Assembly: GCA_966095595.1 (NCBI GenBank) | Contig: CBHTUB010000077.1 | Span: forward strand, 1 to 16,299 | DNA length: 16,299 nt | From: Chryseosolibacter sp966095595 | GTDB lineage: Bacteria > Bacteroidota > Bacteroidia > Cytophagales > Cyclobacteriaceae | Direction: 5' to 3' | Shown here: in pieces, positions 5,942-13,535 of the stretch | How the letters are laid out: every line of letters begins with the position of its first letter | How positions within the stretch are numbered: position 1 is the first letter of the stretch | Position numbers and translations under genes: made by a program | The notes under the pieces: model-generated | Seen by the model: only the letters and a program-made list of their open reading frames with translations | What the model was told of the DNA's origin: nothing | Database searches by the model: none

Positions 5942-6490
5942 ATGGCCGAAACTCAACCCAGGTTCTCAGACGCCGCAATGGCGCTGGTTCAGAAGATCAT
6001 CAAACGATACCCTGAGGGCAGACAAAAATCTGCGCTCCTACCCGTGCTCCACATTGCACAGGCAGAGTTCGGCGGCTGGTTAAGCACCGCCACTATGGAT
6101 TACGTTGCTTCCATCCTCAACATCAAGCCGATCGAAGTCTACGAGGTAGCCTCATTCTATACCATGTACAACCTTTCGCCCGTAGGCAAGTGTGTACTCG
6201 AAGTTTGCCGCACAGGTCCATGCTGGCTGCGCGGATCCGATGATATTATCGAATACCTGGAAAACAAGCTGGGCATCAGGGAAGGAGAAACTACCGCTGA
6301 CGGTATGTTTACACTGAAAACCGTGGAGTGCCTGGCATCCTGCGGCAGCGCTCCTATGATGCAGGTTGGAAATCACTACATCGAAAACCTCTCGGTTGAA
6401 AAGATGGACGAGGTGATCGACAATTTGAAAAAGACTCATAACGTACCAAATCCAGATTACGGATCTCCGTATCCCGTACCTGGAAAGTAG
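5942..6490 (+). CDS. nuoE: NADH-quinone oxidoreductase subunit E ([2Fe-2S], 24-kDa subunit)
   Basis: This 182-residue thioredoxin-like ferredoxin subunit sits beside NuoF and binds the off-path [2Fe-2S] cluster N1a. The ligands are Cys89 and Cys94 (EVCRTGPCW, C-x4-C) and Cys130 and Cys134 (VECLASCGSAP, C-x3-C), the standard family pattern. The N-terminal helical region (about residues 8-60, including ALLPVLHIAQAEFGGWL) and EVASFYTMYNL are also typical. The ORF is open back to a GTG at 5894, but homologues begin close to the ATG at 5942, so that start is chosen. There is a proline-rich C-terminal tail (NPDYGSPYPVPGK). The gap to nuoF is 32 nt. Confidence 0.95.
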   Translation: MAETQPRFSDAAMALVQKIIKRYPEGRQKSALLPVLHIAQAEFGGWLSTATMDYVASILNIKPIEVYEVASFYTMYNLSPVGKCVLEVCRTGPCWLRGSDDIIEYLENKLGIREGETTADGMFTLKTVECLASCGSAPMMQVGNHYIENLSVEKMDEVIDNLKKTHNVPNPDYGSPYPVPGK

Positions 6491-6522
6491 AACTGAATAG
6501 CAACACGAATCTGAATATACAG

Positions 6523-7881
6523 ATGGGAAGAAAGCTCTTATTGAAAGACATCGACGTTCCGGGAATCAAAGGTTTCGACGTTTACCGGAAACAGGGTGGC
6601 TATGCTTCGGTGGAAAAGGCACTGAAGACCATGAACCCTGATGCAGTGATGGAAGAAGTGAAGAAGTCGGGACTTCGTGGCCGCGGAGGCGCCGGTTTCC
6701 CAACGGGCATGAAGTGGAGCTTCCTCGACCGTCGCTCTGAGAAACCGCGTTACCTGATTTGCAATGCAGATGAAAGCGAACCGGGCACTTTCAAGGACAG
6801 GTACCTCATGGAGTTCCTCCCCCATGCGCTGATAGAAGGCATGATCGTCTCCAGCTTTGCGCTGGGTGCAAAAACGTCCTACATCTATATGCGCGGTGAG
6901 TTCAGATGGATATTCCCGATCCTTGAAAAAGCAATCGAAGAAGCAAGGGCAGCAGGATTCCTTGGACAGAATATTCTTGGAACGGATTACTCGCTTGAGC
7001 TGTACGTTCACTCCGGCGGAGGCGCATACATCTGCGGCGAAGAAACCGCACAGATCGAATCGCTGGAAGGTAAGCGTGGCAATCCACGGAACAAGCCTCC
7101 GTTCCCTGCGGTAGTCGGTCTTTACGGTTGCCCCACCGTGGTTAACAACGTAGAGTCTATCGCAGCCGTGCCTCACATCATCAACATGGGCGGCGACGAA
7201 TATTCGAAGATCGGCATTGGAAAAAGCACAGGCACGAAACTCATCTCTGCATCAGGTCATATCAATAAGCCCGGCGTATATGAGATCGAGCTGGGTCTCC
7301 CGGTAGAAGAGTTCATTTACTCCGACGAATATTGCGGAGGCATATGGAAGGGCAGAAAACTGAAAGCAGTCGTTCCCGGCGGTTCGTCGGTTCCGATCCT
7401 TCCCGCTGAGCTCATGTTAAAGACAGCAAAGGGCGAACCACGCCTGATGACATACGAATCGCTGGCAGACGGCGGATTTGCAACAGGCTCGATGCTGGGA
7501 TCCGGCGGCTTCGTTGTGTTCGACGAAACAGCCTGTATCGTTCGCAATACCTGGACCTATGCAAGGTTCTATCACCACGAGTCATGTGGCCAATGCAGTC
7601 CGTGCCGCGAAGGGACAGGCTGGATGGAAAAAGTGCTCCACAGAATAGAGTCCGGTCACGGCAAAATGAGCGACATCGATCTGCTCGTCGACGTAGCGAA
7701 AAAAATTGAAGGAAATACAATTTGTCCTTTGGGTGATGCTGCAGCGTGGCCAGTCGCCGCCGCCATTCGTCACTTCAGGGAGGAGTTTGAATATCACATA
7801 AAGTATCCTGAAAAAGTAAAGGATCCGAAGCATTTTGAGAAGGAACCGTTTGTGAGCGAGAAGAAGCTGGCAGTAGCGTAA
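6523..7881 (+). CDS. nuoF: NADH-quinone oxidoreductase subunit F (NADH- and FMN-binding, 51-kDa)
   Basis: This 452-residue catalytic subunit oxidises NADH through FMN and holds [4Fe-4S] cluster N3. The glycine-rich nucleotide-binding segment SGLRGRGGAGFPTGMKW lies at about residues 49-65, and the second FMN/NADH block reads GGAYICGEETAQIESLEG. Cluster ligands are Cys355, Cys358 and Cys361 (ESCGQCSPCREGTG) and Cys401 (NTICPLGDAAAWP). In the GEETA block the next residue is Gln, where many homologues have Leu. The C-terminal tail after residue 425 is charged and variable. The start is the ATG at 6523. The 139-nt gap after the stop is the longest inside the operon and contains the repeat element at 7881-7963. 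Confidence 0.97.
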   Translation: MGRKLLLKDIDVPGIKGFDVYRKQGGYASVEKALKTMNPDAVMEEVKKSGLRGRGGAGFPTGMKWSFLDRRSEKPRYLICNADESEPGTFKDRYLMEFLPHALIEGMIVSSFALGAKTSYIYMRGEFRWIFPILEKAIEEARAAGFLGQNILGTDYSLELYVHSGGGAYICGEETAQIESLEGKRGNPRNKPPFPAVVGLYGCPTVVNNVESIAAVPHIINMGGDEYSKIGIGKSTGTKLISASGHINKPGVYEIELGLPVEEFIYSDEYCGGIWKGRKLKAVVPGGSSVPILPAELMLKTAKGEPRLMTYESLADGGFATGSMLGSGGFVVFDETACIVRNTWTYARFYHHESCGQCSPCREGTGWMEKVLHRIESGHGKMSDIDLLVDVAKKIEGNTICPLGDAAAWPVAAAIRHFREEFEYHIKYPEKVKDPKHFEKEPFVSEKKLAVA

Positions 7882-7963
7882 AGCTGTAAGTTGTAAGCTG
7901 TAAGGCAAATACCCAATTTGGCTTGCACCAATTGCCTGAAGCTTGCAGCCTGAAGCGTGTAGC
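7881..7963 (+). repeat. 14-nt-period repeat forming a long imperfect hairpin between nuoF and nuoG
   Basis: The left arm contains AAGCTGTAAG twice (7881-7890, 7895-7904) with a 14-nt period. The right arm contains GCCTGAAGC twice (7934-7942, 7948-7956), also with a 14-nt period. The arms pair with each other: GGCAA 7904-7908 with TTGCC 7932-7936, AAGCT 7895-7899 with AGCTT 7940-7944, then further pairs and G-U wobbles out to GCT 7883-7885 with AGC 7954-7956. The loop (7909-7931) contains a small CCAA/TTGG stem. This looks like an intergenic repeat sequence rather than coding DNA. In the transcript it could act as an mRNA-stability or attenuation structure, or it could be a dispersed repeat that has landed in the operon. 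Confidence 0.6.
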
Positions 7964-8020
7964 CGCTCAAAAGAAACAGATAAAATTGGATAAGAGACAA
8001 AGCCTAATTAACAACGACCA

Positions 8021-9028
8021 ATGGCTAAACTAACGATAGATGGAATAGAGATCGAGGTACCGGATGGAACAACCATCCTTCAGGCTGCCCGTAAGATCGG
8101 AGGCGAAATCGTTCCGCCTGCGATGTGCTACTATTCTACTTTAAAGAACAGCGGTGGAAAATGCCGTGCATGTCTTGTGAAGGTAGCAGCCGGCTCTGCA
8201 AAGGATCCTCGTCCGATGCCGAAGCTCGTTCCTTCATGTATCACCGCCGTGCAGGACGGAATGGTTGTCGAGAATATCACCAACCCTACCGTTTTGGAGA
8301 CACGCAAGGGCGTTGTCGAATTCCTTTTGTTGAATCACCCGCTGGATTGCCCGATCTGTGACCAGGCCGGAGAATGCGACCTTCAGAATTTTGCGTACAA
8401 CCATGGCGTTGCCAATACGCGTTACGAAGAAGAGCGCAGAACTTTCGAGCCCCACGACATCGGAGACAAGGTCAAGCTGCACATGAACAGGTGTATCCTC
8501 TGTTACCGTTGCACCTATGTAGCCGACCAGCTCACCGACAAACGCGAACACGGCGTATTGAACCGCGGTGACCACGCAGAGATCAGCACCTACATTGAAA
8601 AAGCAATTGACAATGACTTCTCCGGAAACATGATCGACGTGTGCCCGGTAGGCGCTTTGACCGATAAAACATTCCGCTTCAAGCAGAGAGTATGGTTCAC
8701 CAAACCGCTCGATGCCCACCGCGATTGTCCGAAGTGCTCCGGAAAGGTAGTGCTCTGGACGAAAGGAAACGATGTGCTGAGAGTAACTGCGAGAAAAGAT
8801 CAATGGGGAGAAGTGAAGGAGTTCATTTGTAACGAGTGCCGCTACGACCACAAGGACATGAGCCACTGGGTGGTTGAAGGACCTCGTCACATCGAAAGAA
8901 ATTCGGTGATCTCGCAAAATCACTATGAAAAGGTTGACCTTCTGAAATTAAAGGCCGACGTAGAGCGTCAGTTGAAATTCCAGGAAGGAAAAAGGTTAAA
9001 CGAAGCGAATAACACACTGCCGGCATGA
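8021..9028 (+). CDS. nuoG: NADH-quinone oxidoreductase subunit G, short form (Fe-S domains only)
   Basis: This 335-residue Fe-S subunit passes electrons from NuoF toward NuoI. The N-terminal [2Fe-2S] domain has Cys36, Cys48, Cys51 and Cys73. The His/Cys [4Fe-4S] site is HPLDCPICDQAGECDLQ (His106, Cys110, Cys113, Cys119). The next [4Fe-4S] site is RCILCYRC (Cys158, Cys161, Cys164) with Cys208 in DVCPVGALT. Residues 236-273 resemble the Fe-S start of the molybdopterin-type domain but have CPKC and CNEC pairs instead of C-x2-C-x3-C...C. The protein then ends about 60 residues later, so the large C-terminal domain of E. coli-type NuoG (about 900 residues) is absent. There is no sign of a frameshift: the stop overlaps the nuoH start (ATGA). 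The short form is probably normal for this lineage. Confidence 0.93.
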   Translation: MAKLTIDGIEIEVPDGTTILQAARKIGGEIVPPAMCYYSTLKNSGGKCRACLVKVAAGSAKDPRPMPKLVPSCITAVQDGMVVENITNPTVLETRKGVVEFLLLNHPLDCPICDQAGECDLQNFAYNHGVANTRYEEERRTFEPHDIGDKVKLHMNRCILCYRCTYVADQLTDKREHGVLNRGDHAEISTYIEKAIDNDFSGNMIDVCPVGALTDKTFRFKQRVWFTKPLDAHRDCPKCSGKVVLWTKGNDVLRVTARKDQWGEVKEFICNECRYDHKDMSHWVVEGPRHIERNSVISQNHYEKVDLLKLKADVERQLKFQEGKRLNEANNTLPA

Positions 9029-10062
9029 GCACATTCCTGATCTACAAGCTTATCCTCGTTGTTGCAGTATTCAGCATCACGTTGGTGGTGGCGATGTACT
9101 CTACTTATATGGAGCGCAAGGTTGCTGCCTTTCTTCAGGATCGCGTGGGCCCGGATCGCGCAGGTCCGTTTGGGATCCTCCAGCCACTCGCCGATGGGGT
9201 GAAGATGTTCATGAAGGAAGAGATCATCCCGAACGTATCGAACAAGTTTCTTTTCATCGCCGGACCGAGTATCGCGATGATCACTGCATTGATGGCCGGG
9301 GTAGTTATTCCATGGGGAAACACATTGACGATCAACGGAGAGCAATACATCCTTCAGATCGCCGATATCAACATCGGAATACTTTACGTGTTCGGCGTTG
9401 TCTCGATCGGTGTGTATGGGATCATGATCGGCGGCTGGGCATCCAACAATAAATTCTCATTGCTCGGAGCGATCCGCGCGTCGGCCCAGATGATCAGCTA
9501 CGAGCTGGCTATGGGTCTTTCGATCATCGCGTTGATCATGATGGCCGGAACCCTGAGCCTGAGGGATATCGCCCTTATGCAGGGTGGAGGAGTCGGCGGC
9601 GACTGGAACATGTGGAACGTGGTCTATCAACCCGTTGGCTTCATGATCTTTATCATCTGCGCATTTGCCGAGTGTAACCGTATGCCGTTCGACTTGCCTG
9701 AAACAGAAACAGAACTTGTCGGGGGATATCACACCGAGTACAGCAGTATGAAGCTCGGATTCTACCTGTTCGCTGAATACATCAACATGTTCACGTCATC
9801 GGCGGTAATGTCGACGCTCTATTTTGGTGGATTCAACTTTCCGTTCCAGAACGACCTTGGGCTCGATCAGAATACCATCACTATCCTGGGAACCGTGTTC
9901 TTCTTTGCCAAGATCGCCTTCTTCATCTTCTTCTTCATGTGGATCCGCTGGACACTCCCGCGCTTCCGCTATGATCAGCTGATGAACCTTGGATGGAAGA
10001 TACTCATCCCGCTCGCTATCATAAACCTGGTAGTTACGGGAACTGTAATGATTTTTATTTGA
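9025..10062 (+). CDS. nuoH: NADH-quinone oxidoreductase subunit H
   Basis: This 345-residue membrane subunit has about eight hydrophobic spans. It forms the quinone entrance and the first proton channel at the junction with the peripheral arm. Diagnostic blocks are YMERKVAAFLQDRVGPDRAG (about residues 28-47), RASAQMISYELAMG and the acidic loop NRMPFDLPETETELVGGYHT followed by EYSSMKL. The Met in NRMPFD replaces the Ala common elsewhere. The start codon overlaps the nuoG stop in ATGA, indicating translational coupling between peripheral and membrane subunits. The stop is followed after 21 nt by nuoI. Confidence 0.96.
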   Translation: MSTFLIYKLILVVAVFSITLVVAMYSTYMERKVAAFLQDRVGPDRAGPFGILQPLADGVKMFMKEEIIPNVSNKFLFIAGPSIAMITALMAGVVIPWGNTLTINGEQYILQIADINIGILYVFGVVSIGVYGIMIGGWASNNKFSLLGAIRASAQMISYELAMGLSIIALIMMAGTLSLRDIALMQGGGVGGDWNMWNVVYQPVGFMIFIICAFAECNRMPFDLPETETELVGGYHTEYSSMKLGFYLFAEYINMFTSSAVMSTLYFGGFNFPFQNDLGLDQNTITILGTVFFFAKIAFFIFFFMWIRWTLPRFRYDQLMNLGWKILIPLAIINLVVTGTVMIFI

Positions 10063-10069
10063 ACAACAT

Positions 10070-10075
10070 AAGGAG
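10070..10075 (+). promoter_or_regulatory. Shine-Dalgarno-like site before nuoI
   Basis: AAGGAG lies 8 nt before the nuoI ATG at 10084, within AAGGAGAT. It is notable because most starts in this window lack such a purine-rich site, as is usual for Bacteroidetes. The same AAGGAGAT precedes the 52-residue ORF. Confidence 0.5.
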
Positions 10076-10083
10076 ATATTGAT

Positions 10084-10653
10084 ATGCAATCCTTAACCGG
10101 AAGATCGAAAATAGTTGTAAAGAAAGAGATGACGCTGGCGGAACGTCTGTACCTGCCTGCCATTCTCGGTGGGGTCATGATCACGCTTCGTCACCTTTTC
10201 AAAAGAAAGGCTACCATAAAATATCCTGAAAAGAAAAGGACGTTCAGCCCGGTATGGCGCGGACATCACGTATTGAAACGCGATGAAAAAGGCGCGGAAA
10301 GATGTACGGCCTGCGGCCTCTGTGCCGTGGCTTGTCCTGCCGAGGCCATTACGATGACTGCAGGCGAGAGAAAGAAGGGTGAAGAGCAACTGTATCGCGA
10401 GGAGAAATACGCAGTGACGTACGAGATCAACATGCTGCGCTGCATCTTCTGCGGACTATGCGAAGAAGCATGCCCTAAAGAAGCGATTTTCCTGACCGAT
10501 AGACTTGTAGCAACTGAATATGGCCGTGGTGAATTTATCTACGGCAAGGACAAATTGGTCGAGAAGGTTGACCAGAGAATTGACGTAACAAAGAGACAGA
10601 CCCCTGCTGTTCTGGAGTTCAAGAAGCATAGGGAGTTTAGTCATAATAAATAG
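10084..10653 (+). CDS. nuoI: NADH-quinone oxidoreductase subunit I (two [4Fe-4S] clusters)
   Basis: This 189-residue ferredoxin-like subunit carries clusters N6a and N6b between NuoG and NuoB. The first motif is CTACGLCAVACP (Cys74, 77, 80, 84) and the second CIFCGLCEEACP (Cys120, 123, 126, 130). The N-terminal helix (about residues 16-40, LAERLYLPAILGGVMITLRHLF) lies along the membrane in homologues. YPEKKRTFSPVWRGHHVLKR before the first cluster is a typical lead-in. The insert between the clusters (TAGERKKGEEQLYREEK) and the basic C-terminal tail are charged and variable. The start at 10084 is supported by the upstream AAGGAG. nuoJ follows after 45 nt. Confidence 0.96.
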   Translation: MQSLTGRSKIVVKKEMTLAERLYLPAILGGVMITLRHLFKRKATIKYPEKKRTFSPVWRGHHVLKRDEKGAERCTACGLCAVACPAEAITMTAGERKKGEEQLYREEKYAVTYEINMLRCIFCGLCEEACPKEAIFLTDRLVATEYGRGEFIYGKDKLVEKVDQRIDVTKRQTPAVLEFKKHREFSHNK

Positions 10654-10698
10654 CCAGAGGCTATAAGTGTAAGTAATAGTTATTTAAACACCGGAACC

Positions 10699-11286
10699 GT
10701 GACCTTATACGCGTTTTATTTCCTCTCCTTCCTGTCGGTGCTCAGTGCGCTGATGGTGGTATTTTCGAGGAACCCGATTTACAGTGTACTTTACCTCGTG
10801 ATCACCTTTTTCTGCGTAGGTGGCCACTACCTTTTATTAAGCGCCGATTTCCTTTTTGCTGTACACATCATTGTCTACGCCGGTGCCATCATGGTACTAT
10901 TCCTCTATGTCATCATGCTGCTCAACCTGAACAAGGATACGGAACCTCAAAAAAGCAATCTGTTCAAGTTCGCGGCGCTCATCTCTGCCGGATTATTGAT
11001 GATGGTGATCATCGGTGCCCTGCGCGCGGCAGATACCGGAACCGTGACATTCGACGCTCACAGCAACATCGGCAGGGTAGAAAATCTCGGAAAGATGCTG
11101 TTCAACGAGTTCGTGCTTCCTTTTGAGATCGTGTCGATACTCCTGCTTGCGGCAATGGTTGGCGCCGTGATGCTGGGCAAAACACACATGAAGCGTGTCA
11201 AAGACATTGCCAGACCCCGAAACGGAAGAGCTGGCATAACAACAACTACAATCACCAATCCTGTAAAAGAACTGACGCATGAATAA
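10699..11286 (+). CDS. nuoJ: NADH-quinone oxidoreductase subunit J
   Basis: This 195-residue membrane subunit has five likely spans (about residues 1-20, 26-46, 53-75, 87-105 and 137-158). NuoJ contributes to the conformational coupling region. The family segment is NPIYSVLYLVITFFCVGGHY followed by VHIIVYAGAIMVLFLYVIML, which contains the conserved Tyr and the pi-bulge-forming helix region of span three. The start is a GTG at 10699: the frame is open only from 10654 and contains no upstream ATG, and the residues right after it (MTLYAFYFLSFLSVLSALMV) match the expected beginning. The tail after residue 165 is basic and Thr-rich (GITTTTITNP). Its last 8 nt overlap the start of nuoK. Confidence 0.93.
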   Translation: MTLYAFYFLSFLSVLSALMVVFSRNPIYSVLYLVITFFCVGGHYLLLSADFLFAVHIIVYAGAIMVLFLYVIMLLNLNKDTEPQKSNLFKFAALISAGLLMMVIIGALRAADTGTVTFDAHSNIGRVENLGKMLFNEFVLPFEIVSILLLAAMVGAVMLGKTHMKRVKDIARPRNGRAGITTTTITNPVKELTHE

Positions 11287-11608
11287 CGTATCTGAAGCGA
11301 TACAGGGAGTTCCAATGAACTATTACATATGGCTTAGCACGGCCTTATTTATTATCGGTGTGCTGGGAGTGTTGTATCGCAGAAATGCCATCATCATCTT
11401 CATGTGCATCGAGCTCATGCTGAACGCCGTGAATCTGCTGCTTGTAGCGTTCTCCGCTTTTCATGGCGATGGCTCGGGACAGGTATTCGTATTTTTCATC
11501 ATGGCGGTCGCGGCAGCTGAAGTCGCGGTCGGCCTCGCGATCCTGATTGTGATCTATCACAATACACGCTCGACTGACATTAACGTACTGAATAAACTTA
11601 AATGGTAA
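11279..11608 (+). CDS. nuoK: NADH-quinone oxidoreductase subunit K
   Basis: This 109-residue subunit with three spans carries two membrane glutamates of the proton path. Glu45 (MCIELMLNAVNL) and Glu81 (AAAEVAVGLAI) are 36 residues apart, as are Glu36 and Glu72 of E. coli NuoK. The ATG at 11279 gives a 12-residue extension over the common start and overlaps nuoJ by 8 nt. An internal ATG at codon 13 (MNYYIWLSTALF) would give the classic 97-residue protein, and I cannot decide between them from sequence. Either way the functional core is complete. It is followed directly by nuoL. Confidence 0.95.
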   Translation: MNNVSEAIQGVPMNYYIWLSTALFIIGVLGVLYRRNAIIIFMCIELMLNAVNLLLVAFSAFHGDGSGQVFVFFIMAVAAAEVAVGLAILIVIYHNTRSTDINVLNKLKW

Positions 11609-13515
11609 TGGATAACTTGATCGGTTTAATTCCCCTTTCTCCCCTATTAGGTTTCCTCATTATCGGGTTATTCAACAGACGCCTGACACACGGAGTGGTA
11701 TCCGTTATTGCCTGCGGATCGGTACTGGTATCATTTGTACTTTCAGTTATCGCTTTCAATGCACTGGATGGCTACGAAAAACATGCATTCAACTACACCG
11801 CGTTCGACTGGATCTCTGCCGGAAATTTGTCGGTGTCATTCTCCTTCCTGGTAGATCCGCTCAGCGCATTGATGATGCTGATCATCACCGGCGTGGGTTT
11901 CCTGATACATGTTTACTCTACCGGTTACATGCACGACGACGATGGGTTCAACAGATTCTTCGCATACCTGAACCTGTTTATCTTCTTCATGCTGTTGCTG
12001 GTGATGGGCTCAAACTACCTGCTCATGTTCGTAGGCTGGGAAGGTGTCGGCCTGTGCTCCTATTTGCTGATCGGTTTCTGGTTCAGGAATACAGAATACA
12101 ACAATGCGGCGAAGAAAGCATTCATTATGAACCGTATCGGCGATCTCGGATTGATCCTCGGTGTTATCCTGATCTTCATCAACTTCGGGAGCATTGCCTA
12201 CGCGGATGTTTTTGCAAAGGCTGCATCGTTCACGCCGGGAAGCGACATCATCACCTGGATAACAATCCTCCTCTTCATCGGTGCAATCGGCAAGAGCGCA
12301 CAGATACCTCTTTACACATGGCTTCCTGATGCGATGGCAGGTCCGACGCCGGTTTCTGCCCTGATCCACGCAGCCACGATGGTGACGGCAGGTATCTACA
12401 TGATCGCAAGAAACAACCTATTGTATTCCCTGTCGCCATTGGCACTTGAAATTGTAACGATCGTAGGACTTGCCACGGCATTGTTTGCGGCGACCATCGC
12501 GATCGCACAGAACGACATCAAGAAAGTCCTGGCATATTCAACGGTAAGCCAGCTGGGCTTGATGTTCGTGGCCATGGGTCTTGGCGCCTATGCAACCGGA
12601 ATGTTCCACATGATGACGCACGCATTCTTCAAGGCGTTGCTGTTCCTTGGCGCAGGTAGCGTGATCCACGGCATGAGCGGCGAACAGGACCTGAGAATGA
12701 TGGGCGGTCTGAGAAAATATCTTCCTGTAACATTCTTTACATTTTTGATCGGTACGCTGGCGATCTCGGGCATCCCTCCCTTCGCCGGATTCTTTTCAAA
12801 GGACGAAATACTTGCCAACGCGTTCGCCAATAGCCCTGCCGTATGGGCAGTAGCTCTGGTGGCGTCATTGCTTACTTCATTTTATATGTTCCGCATGTTT
12901 TTCCTGGCCTTCTCGGGAACGGCACGCGCATCGGAGTCAGTAAAAAGTCACATTCACGAGTCACCGAAAAGCATGACCATTCCCCTGATGGTGCTTGCTG
13001 TATTGTCGGTGGTGGGCGGCTTTGTAGGCATGCCTGCGGTGCTGGGTGGAAATCATGAATTGAATCAATTCCTGGCTCCAGTGTTCGCGGGTGCCAGGGC
13101 AAATGAACACGCGCATCACCTGTCACACGAAACCGAATACATGCTGATGGGTATCGTGATCGGGCTCACATTGGTGATGATATTGATCGCTTACTTCCGC
13201 TATGTGCGTGGCAAGCGCGTACCTGCTTCAGAAGAAGCATCCCTGAATCCGGTTCACCGCCTGGTCTACAACAAGTACTATATCGATGAGCTGTATGAAG
13301 CGGTGGTCACACGGCCCCTGAATGGCTTGTCAAAGGCTACGGATGCGGTGGTCGAGAGGCTGTTTATCGACGGCATCGTCAACGGAAGCGGGAAGCTCGT
13401 GACCTGGGGAAGCAAGACCCTGCGTCTTGTACAGACTGGCAATATTGGTTTCTACGTATTCGCGATGGTCATCAGCATTGTGCTGATACTCGCCATAAAA
13501 AGTTTTATCTATTAA
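11608..13515 (+). CDS. nuoL: NADH-quinone oxidoreductase subunit L (antiporter-like)
   Basis: This 635-residue distal membrane subunit has about 16 spans and is homologous to Mrp-type Na+/H+ antiporters. Key residues are present: Glu145 (FVGWEGVGLCSYLL), Lys229 (IGKSAQIPLYTWLPDAM) and Lys398 (FFSKDEIL), close to the E. coli positions. AYSTVSQLGLMFVAMG and MMTHAFFKALLFLGAGSVIH are family signatures. The C-terminal part after about residue 520, with VYNKYYIDELYEAVV and a last span ending KSFIY, corresponds to the long lateral helix and terminal anchor. I use the ATG at 11608, which forms TAATG with the nuoK stop; an ATG at 11602 would add two residues and overlap nuoK by 7 nt. nuoM follows after 20 nt. 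Confidence 0.96.
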   Translation: MDNLIGLIPLSPLLGFLIIGLFNRRLTHGVVSVIACGSVLVSFVLSVIAFNALDGYEKHAFNYTAFDWISAGNLSVSFSFLVDPLSALMMLIITGVGFLIHVYSTGYMHDDDGFNRFFAYLNLFIFFMLLLVMGSNYLLMFVGWEGVGLCSYLLIGFWFRNTEYNNAAKKAFIMNRIGDLGLILGVILIFINFGSIAYADVFAKAASFTPGSDIITWITILLFIGAIGKSAQIPLYTWLPDAMAGPTPVSALIHAATMVTAGIYMIARNNLLYSLSPLALEIVTIVGLATALFAATIAIAQNDIKKVLAYSTVSQLGLMFVAMGLGAYATGMFHMMTHAFFKALLFLGAGSVIHGMSGEQDLRMMGGLRKYLPVTFFTFLIGTLAISGIPPFAGFFSKDEILANAFANSPAVWAVALVASLLTSFYMFRMFFLAFSGTARASESVKSHIHESPKSMTIPLMVLAVLSVVGGFVGMPAVLGGNHELNQFLAPVFAGARANEHAHHLSHETEYMLMGIVIGLTLVMILIAYFRYVRGKRVPASEEASLNPVHRLVYNKYYIDELYEAVVTRPLNGLSKATDAVVERLFIDGIVNGSGKLVTWGSKTLRLVQTGNIGFYVFAMVISIVLILAIKSFIY

Positions 13516-13535
13516 AATCTGAGATACTGTAAGCG

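Noticed and set aside
6538..7176. 212-codon minus-strand frame opposite nuoF
   Set aside because: The translation is Cys/His/Arg-rich and low in coherent structure, while the plus strand encodes all NuoF motifs.
8234..8923. 229-codon minus-strand frame opposite nuoG
   Set aside because: It is a shadow of nuoG. No family resemblance or upstream promoter was seen.
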